Virus record (IMG/VR): IMGVR_UViG_3300044632_001071
Coordinates: 1-25,142 of that record
Length of the DNA stretch: 25,142 nt
Strand: one strand, 5' to 3'
Source: a virus
Notes under the pieces: model-generated
Databases searched by the model: none
What the model was told of the DNA's origin: nothing
The model's input: the letters and a program-made list of their open reading frames with translations, nothing else
Program-made: the position numbers and the translations under genes
Shown: in pieces, positions 21,448 through 25,142 of the stretch
How positions within the stretch are numbered: position 1 is the first letter of the stretch
How the letters are laid out: each line of letters begins with the position of its first letter

Positions 21448-22464
21448 ATGGGCGAAACCAAGATCACGCGCGATTCCGATCAATACAGCGACATCTACCG
21501 CACCTTCCTGCGCCGCGGCGCGCGCGGGCTCACCGATGTGGAGGCGCGCGCGCTGACCATCAGCAGCGGCGGCACCGCGCTGGCCCCTACCGCCTGGTCG
21601 AAGTACATCGATACGGAGATCGCAGAAGACGCGATCTTGTCGCGCGTTCAGAAGATCGAAACCCCCACCGCTTTCAATCTTCCGATCTACGCCGAGGATG
21701 CGACGGTGAACACGAATGTGGCCGAGTCCGCATTGGGTACCCAGTCTTCCCCAACCTTCGCCAAGCCTGTGCAGGGCACCACTAGCGGCACCAGCGGCAC
21801 CTATTACACCTTCGCGCAGAAGAAGGTAACCGCGTGGGTGAAGGTTTCCAACGAACTGCTGAACGATTCGAAGGGCGCGCAGGATGTGGAAGAGTTCCTG
21901 CGCCGCGCGCTGGTCGATGGGCTGATCTTTGAGGTGGGCCGCCAAATCCTGATCGGCAACGGCACCAGCGAATGCCAGGGCAGCTTCAACAGCGCGAAGG
22001 GTTACAGCCGCACGGCATCCACCGGCGTGGCCACCACAAACACCATGAAGGATGTGATTTCGGCGGTGTGGGGTTCGACGAACAGCGCCCTGTCCCCGCT
22101 TCCTTATGAATCGTGGATCAACAGCGTGGCCGTGATCAACAGCCGGTTGATGGCATCGTTCGATCCAACTTTCTTCCCGGTGCTGTTCCCCAGCTTCCGC
22201 GGAACGATGGTCAACGGCACCACGGTTGAGGGCTTGCCCACCGTCTACCACCGCTTGAGCGCCACCACCCCGGCCGCCGGTGACACGCTGGTGCATTTCT
22301 TCAACCCTGCCCAGTACCTGCTGGCCCATTCGTTCGGCGCGTTCAGCGTCGCGCGGTACAGCGAAGCGGCGGCCGATACGAACGAAACCATTTTCGTGGC
22401 TTCGATCCGTTGCGATGGATCGATCACCAACAAGTTTGCTGTTTTGAATGTCAACCGCGCCTAG
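21448..22464 (+). CDS. Major capsid protein 1 (HK97 fold, no delta domain)
   Basis: This 338-residue protein starts at ATG 21448. The sequence D-Q-Y-S-D-I-Y-R-T-F-L-R-R-G (11-24), then A-L-T-I-S-S-G-G-T-A-L-A-P-T-A-W (35-50), matches the start of the mature HK97 capsid domain. Further matches are an F-A-Q-K-K-V-T-A-W-V-K-V-S-N-E-L strand, a G-R-Q-I-L-I-G-N-G-T-S-E-C-Q-G spine/A-domain motif, and a final A-D-T-N-E-T (309-314). There is no N-terminal coiled-coil scaffold domain. The neighbouring gene encodes a second, clearly different HK97-fold protein. It may form hexamers or pentamers of a mosaic shell; the division of labour is unknown. Confidence 0.88.
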   Translation: MGETKITRDSDQYSDIYRTFLRRGARGLTDVEARALTISSGGTALAPTAWSKYIDTEIAEDAILSRVQKIETPTAFNLPIYAEDATVNTNVAESALGTQSSPTFAKPVQGTTSGTSGTYYTFAQKKVTAWVKVSNELLNDSKGAQDVEEFLRRALVDGLIFEVGRQILIGNGTSECQGSFNSAKGYSRTASTGVATTNTMKDVISAVWGSTNSALSPLPYESWINSVAVINSRLMASFDPTFFPVLFPSFRGTMVNGTTVEGLPTVYHRLSATTPAAGDTLVHFFNPAQYLLAHSFGAFSVARYSEAAADTNETIFVASIRCDGSITNKFAVLNVNRA

Positions 22465-22512
22465 TGCGCGTTTCAATCTTTGGGCATTCGCACACCGCCG
22501 CGAATGTCCCTG

Positions 22513-22529
22513 CGGGCCGCGTTGGCCCG
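22513..22529 (+). other. 6-bp hairpin between the two capsid genes
   Basis: CGGGCC (22513-22518) pairs with GGCCCG (22524-22529) around GCGTT. It sits in the 101-base gap upstream of a strong ribosome site (AGGAAGGAAG, 22551-22560). No T-run follows. It may act as a processing or stability element between the two cistrons. Confidence 0.4.
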
Positions 22530-22565
22530 AGCGACACGCGGCGGGAATCTAGGAAGGAAGAAACG

Positions 22566-23855
22566 ATGCCAGTCCCCAGTTCATACAAGGCCCTCATTGA
22601 GAAGATGGGTGCGCTCTATCAGGAAATGATGTCGATGGTCGATGGTGCAAACACCAACGGCGGCGAAATGGCCCCCGAGATGGAGGCGAAGTACACCGCC
22701 CTGAAGACCCAGTACGCCAGCCTGCGCAAGCAGCGTGAGCGCAACGAGGAAGTGATGGCAATGGACAACGGCCAGCAGGCCGTGTTCAGCGACATCCCCG
22801 CCGCACCCGAGGTTCGCAGCGCCCAGCGCGCCGAGCGCGCCGCGAAGGTTGGCGAGCGCCGCGAAACCGACGAGTACCGCGACGCGTTCCACAACTACCT
22901 CCGCAACGGCGAACACACCGCACCCGCGGAGCTTCGCGCGCTGACCGAGGCCAGCGGTGGCACCGTGATTCCGCCCACCGAGTTCGACAACCAGCTCGTG
23001 GCCAAGTTGCAGACGATGACGAGCGTTCGCAACCTGGCGCGCAAGCTCTCGCTGGGTTCGTTCGCGCGCGAAGTGGCTTTCGAAAACGCCACGGGTGCCG
23101 CGTACTGGGTTGGTGAGTCCACCGCCCCCACCGAGGCTGCGCCCACCTTCTCCAAGATCACGCTCACCCCGAAGCGCCTTTCGGCCCTTCTGCGCGTGTC
23201 GAACGAACTGGTGGCCGATGCCGATGCCCGCGGCGGCAATATGTCGATTTCGTCGATTGTCACCGAGCAGATGGCACGCGTGTTCGCACAGACCGAGGAA
23301 ACGGCGCTGCTGGCCGCTTCCAATGTTTCCGGCGCTCCTGTTTCGCTGCTGAATGATGCTGCCCTCACCAGCAGCAACACCGGCTCTTTCACGGCGTTCA
23401 CGGCGGAGAAGGTGATCGACTGGATTTACAGCCTGCCCCGCCAGTACCGCCAGCATCCCAGCTGCGCGATCATCGTGAACGATTCGACCTTGGGATACCT
23501 CCGCAAGCTGGCTGGCGTTGGTGGCTCTTCCAACATCACCAACTACTTCTGGGAGAACGGCTACACCAAGGGCGGCAGCGGCCAGGCTCCGGAGCCGGAT
23601 CGCATCCTCGGAATCCCGGTGTACACCAGCGCGGCCATTTCGGCGCTTCCGACGAGCGGCACCACCGCTACCAAGATCGGCATCATCGGCGCGTGGGACT
23701 ACTGCTACTTCGGCACCACGGGCAACTATGAACTGAAGGTGCTGCGCGAGCGTTACGCGGACACGAATGAGACGGGCTACATCGCAAACATGCGTATGGA
23801 TTGCCAGCTCTCGCTCCCCGCCCTGGCGTTCAAGGCTTTCAACGCCAGCACCTGA
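22566..23855 (+). CDS. Major capsid protein 2 (HK97 gp5-like, with delta domain)
   Basis: This 429-residue protein starts at ATG 22566 behind AGGAAGGAAG, the strongest ribosome site seen here. Residues about 1-100 are a helical, charged delta/scaffold domain (K-A-L-I-E-K-M-G-A-L-Y-Q-E-M, L-K-T-Q-Y-A-S-L-R-K-Q-R-E). Then come D-E-Y-R-D-A-F-H-N-Y-L-R-N-G (102-115), A-L-T-E-A-S-G-G-T-V-I-P-P-T-E-F (125-140), L-L-R-V-S-N-E-L-V, I-V-N-D-S-T, I-L-G-I-P-V-Y and A-D-T-N-E-T (398-403). This is the standard HK97 major capsid layout. It is the likely main substrate of the upstream protease and the source of scaffold function. Confidence 0.93.
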   Translation: MPVPSSYKALIEKMGALYQEMMSMVDGANTNGGEMAPEMEAKYTALKTQYASLRKQRERNEEVMAMDNGQQAVFSDIPAAPEVRSAQRAERAAKVGERRETDEYRDAFHNYLRNGEHTAPAELRALTEASGGTVIPPTEFDNQLVAKLQTMTSVRNLARKLSLGSFAREVAFENATGAAYWVGESTAPTEAAPTFSKITLTPKRLSALLRVSNELVADADARGGNMSISSIVTEQMARVFAQTEETALLAASNVSGAPVSLLNDAALTSSNTGSFTAFTAEKVIDWIYSLPRQYRQHPSCAIIVNDSTLGYLRKLAGVGGSSNITNYFWENGYTKGGSGQAPEPDRILGIPVYTSAAISALPTSGTTATKIGIIGAWDYCYFGTTGNYELKVLRERYADTNETGYIANMRMDCQLSLPALAFKAFNAST

Positions 23856-23874
23856 AGCTGAAACTGCACCCACA

Positions 23875-23902
23875 CCGGCGGGGGCCGAAAGGCCCTCGCC
23901 GG
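23875..23902 (+). terminator. Strong 12-bp hairpin with GAAA tetraloop after capsid 2
   Basis: Arms 23875-23886 and 23891-23902 pair over 12 bp with one G-U wobble (21/96 positions within 238xx), closed by the GNRA tetraloop GAAA (23887-23890). ATTTCCTC follows, a poor T-tract. It could be a weak or factor-assisted terminator, or a 3' stabiliser that boosts capsid mRNA relative to downstream genes. Confidence 0.6.
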
Positions 23903-23913
23903 ATTTCCTCACC

Positions 23914-24105
23914 ATGACAATGGTTCAAATCCAAATCCTCAAAACGGTTGCCAGCGCCAAGGGCGTTTGGGGGCCGGGCGAGGTGGCTACGGTCGATCCG
24001 GATACCGCGCAGCAGTGGTGCGTGGCAGGCATTGCGGAACGCGTCCACGCGGTTCCTGCTGCGCCTAGCGAGGCACCAAAGCAGAAAGGCCAGGGCAAGC
24101 GATGA
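23914..24105 (+). CDS. Small head-region protein, 63 residues
   Basis: ATG 23914 (or 23920) follows the hairpin; the frame overlaps the capsid-2 gene further upstream, so the start must be here. The protein reads M-V-Q-I-Q-I-L-K-T-V-A-S-A-K-G-V-W-G-P-G-E-V-A-T-V with D-x-D-T-A-Q-Q-W-C-V-A-G-I-A-E-R and an Ala/Pro/Lys tail. A strand, then G-P-G-E-V, then a helix and A-G-x-A is the pattern of a widespread tiny phage protein found near capsid and connector genes; its role is not known to me. Its stop overlaps the fibre start (ATGA). Confidence 0.7.
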   Translation: MTMVQIQILKTVASAKGVWGPGEVATVDPDTAQQWCVAGIAERVHAVPAAPSEAPKQKGQGKR

Positions 24106-25142
24106 AGGGCAATGCGTATGTTCCGTTCATGCTGCGGCGCGGCGATGGCTCCACGCTGTCGCTCGACTTCACCGCGATGGGTGACACGCTTGATAGTCGT
24201 TTCACCTTCACGCGCACCAGCACGGCCACCTTCATCAACTCGCAGGGGTACGTGCAGTTTGCGAATGCAAACTTGATGACTTATAGCAATCCTCGCCAGA
24301 CAGGAGCCGCATGGCTTACGGCTGGAACCGTTACTTGGGGCAGTAGCACACTTACTGATCCAACCGGAGGATCAGCCGCACAGTCAATTACGTTTGGAAC
24401 TACTGGTTCTGCCATTTTCAACACAAGCGGAACTACTGTTGTTTCCGGAATCACGCATACTTTCTCGGTGTGGATGCGTTCCGCAACTGGAACCACGAAT
24501 GTCAGAATCGGAGATGCAAATGTCGGTGGGGTCGCAACGGTAACTCTTACTACGACATGGCAGAGATTCAGTTGCCAGTACACGACATCTGGAACCAATG
24601 ACGGTGGAGCGATTTATAGTCAGACTGGGACACCAAGCGCAGAGTTCTACGTATGGGGCGCACAGGTGCAACCGGGCAGCATTGTTGGGGAACTGATACA
24701 GACAAGCGGAACAATCAACACCAACACCCCTCGATTCGACTACGACCCAACCACGCTGACTCCTCGCGGGCTGCTAATTGAAGGTACTGCAACAAACCTT
24801 GTAACCAATTCGCAGAACATCACAACAGGTACTTGGACCGTCGGTGGAAACACTACCTTGACTGCGAATACCACCGAAGTTACTGACCCTGCGGGTGGAA
24901 ACACCGCAACCAAAATTGCGCTTGCCGCGAGTGCGTATTGTTATAGAGCGCAACTGGTAACGGTTCTAGCAAATACCGCTTACACATTCTCATTTTGGAT
25001 TCGCGGCACAGCAGGATCAACACAGCGAGTTTTCGAGTTTGGCGGTGGCGACTTGGTTTCGCAAACAATTCTCACGTACACGAATACTGGCTGGACTCGG
25101 GTACAGGTTCAATTCACATCGGCAACAATCACCACGATATTT
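24102..25142 (+). CDS. Tail fibre / receptor-binding protein, 5' part (runs off the window)
   Basis: The first 347 residues start at ATG 24102. The N-terminus has L-D-S-R-F-T-F-T-R-T-S-T-A-T-F-I-N and later N-T-P-R-F-D-Y-D-P-T-T-L-T-P-R-G-L-L-I-E-G-T-A-T-N-L-V, a signature of phage fibre and adhesin proteins. Around it lie two jelly-roll carbohydrate-binding-like domains: one with F-S-V-W-M-R-S and W-G-A-Q-V-Q-P-G (about 55-200), one with F-S-F-W-I-R-G (about 240-347, incomplete). Composition is Thr, Ser, Asn and Gly-rich, and the DNA is visibly less GC-rich than the head genes, as is usual for host-range genes. The window ends exactly at a codon boundary. Confidence 0.82.
   Translation, partial: MKGNAYVPFMLRRGDGSTLSLDFTAMGDTLDSRFTFTRTSTATFINSQGYVQFANANLMTYSNPRQTGAAWLTAGTVTWGSSTLTDPTGGSAAQSITFGTTGSAIFNTSGTTVVSGITHTFSVWMRSATGTTNVRIGDANVGGVATVTLTTTWQRFSCQYTTSGTNDGGAIYSQTGTPSAEFYVWGAQVQPGSIVGELIQTSGTINTNTPRFDYDPTTLTPRGLLIEGTATNLVTNSQNITTGTWTVGGNTTLTANTTEVTDPAGGNTATKIALAASAYCYRAQLVTVLANTAYTFSFWIRGTAGSTQRVFEFGGGDLVSQTILTYTNTGWTRVQVQFTSATITTIF

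Noticed and set aside
21274-22476. Long antisense frame of 400 codons opposite capsid 1
   Set aside because: It mirrors the codon pattern of the capsid gene in GC-rich DNA and has no recognisable protein content or ribosome site.
21448-23855. Assembly duplication of a single capsid gene
   Set aside because: The two proteins differ in length, domain content and most residues.
22581-23915. Antisense frame of 444 codons opposite capsid 2
   Set aside because: Same reason: the sense strand encodes a clear HK97 capsid protein, and the antisense product is low-complexity Gly/Arg/Val sequence.
1-25142. Direct circular closure of the window
   Set aside because: The right end stops on a codon boundary while the left fragment is in phase from base 3, and I see no long identical terminal overlap.
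1-25142. tRNA genes, integrase, repressor, att sites
   Set aside because: I looked for cloverleaf-like CCA-ended structures and for tyrosine or serine recombinase motifs and saw none that I could support.

Overview
The window is most of the genome of a small, GC-rich tailed bacteriophage of the HK97/siphovirus type. Every gene that I can support lies on the + strand. Genes are packed with ATGA, GTGA or TAATG stop/start overlaps, and GTG starts are frequent. I see no tRNA, CRISPR array, integrase, repressor or host housekeeping gene, so nothing points to an integrated prophage. The host cannot be named from the sequence; the base composition suggests a GC-rich bacterium.

Layout. (1) 1-281 is the 3' end of a tail-fibre or LamG-like gene, followed by a small accessory gene at 278. 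(2) 568-4743 is a classical neck and tail module: gp6-like connector, head closure, gp10-like protein, tail terminator, tail tube, G/GT tail-assembly chaperones with a canonical A_AAA_AAC -1 frameshift site, and a short tape measure. (3) 4744-8230 holds two uncharacterised tail-region proteins, three small membrane proteins (the only lysis candidates), and two Cys-rich proteins. (4) 8236-13831 is the early operon behind a promoter with a consensus -35: RecE-like exonuclease, RecT/Bet annealase, SSB-like protein, unknown proteins, and a fused primase-helicase. (5) 13857-13996 is a nested inverted-repeat region beside the helicase gene. (6) 14017-16416 holds small nucleic-acid metabolism genes: PD-(D/E)XK nuclease, metallophosphoesterase, HExxH protein and HNH nuclease. 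(7) 16435-16740 is a non-coding array of dyad-symmetric 25-mers followed by a G-rich tract. (8) 16911-23855 is the packaging and head module: TerS, TerL, portal, protease and two different HK97-fold major capsid proteins in tandem. (9) 23914-25142 has a small head-region gene and the 5' part of a tail-fibre gene that runs off the window.

How it works together. RecE/RecT/SSB and the primase-helicase would replicate and recombine the DNA. HNH plus TerS/TerL/portal package it into a capsid matured by the prohead protease. The connector-to-tape-measure genes build a short non-contractile tail, and the fibre recognises the host. The two ends of the window look like the two ends of one tail-fibre gene, so the molecule is probably circular, or an arbitrarily opened contig, with a small piece missing at the junction.

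The most unusual features are the tandem divergent capsid genes behind a palindrome-decorated promoter, the higher-order 25-mer array upstream of terS, the nested palindrome after the helicase gene, the 23-cysteine protein at 7116, and the lack of a recognisable endolysin.
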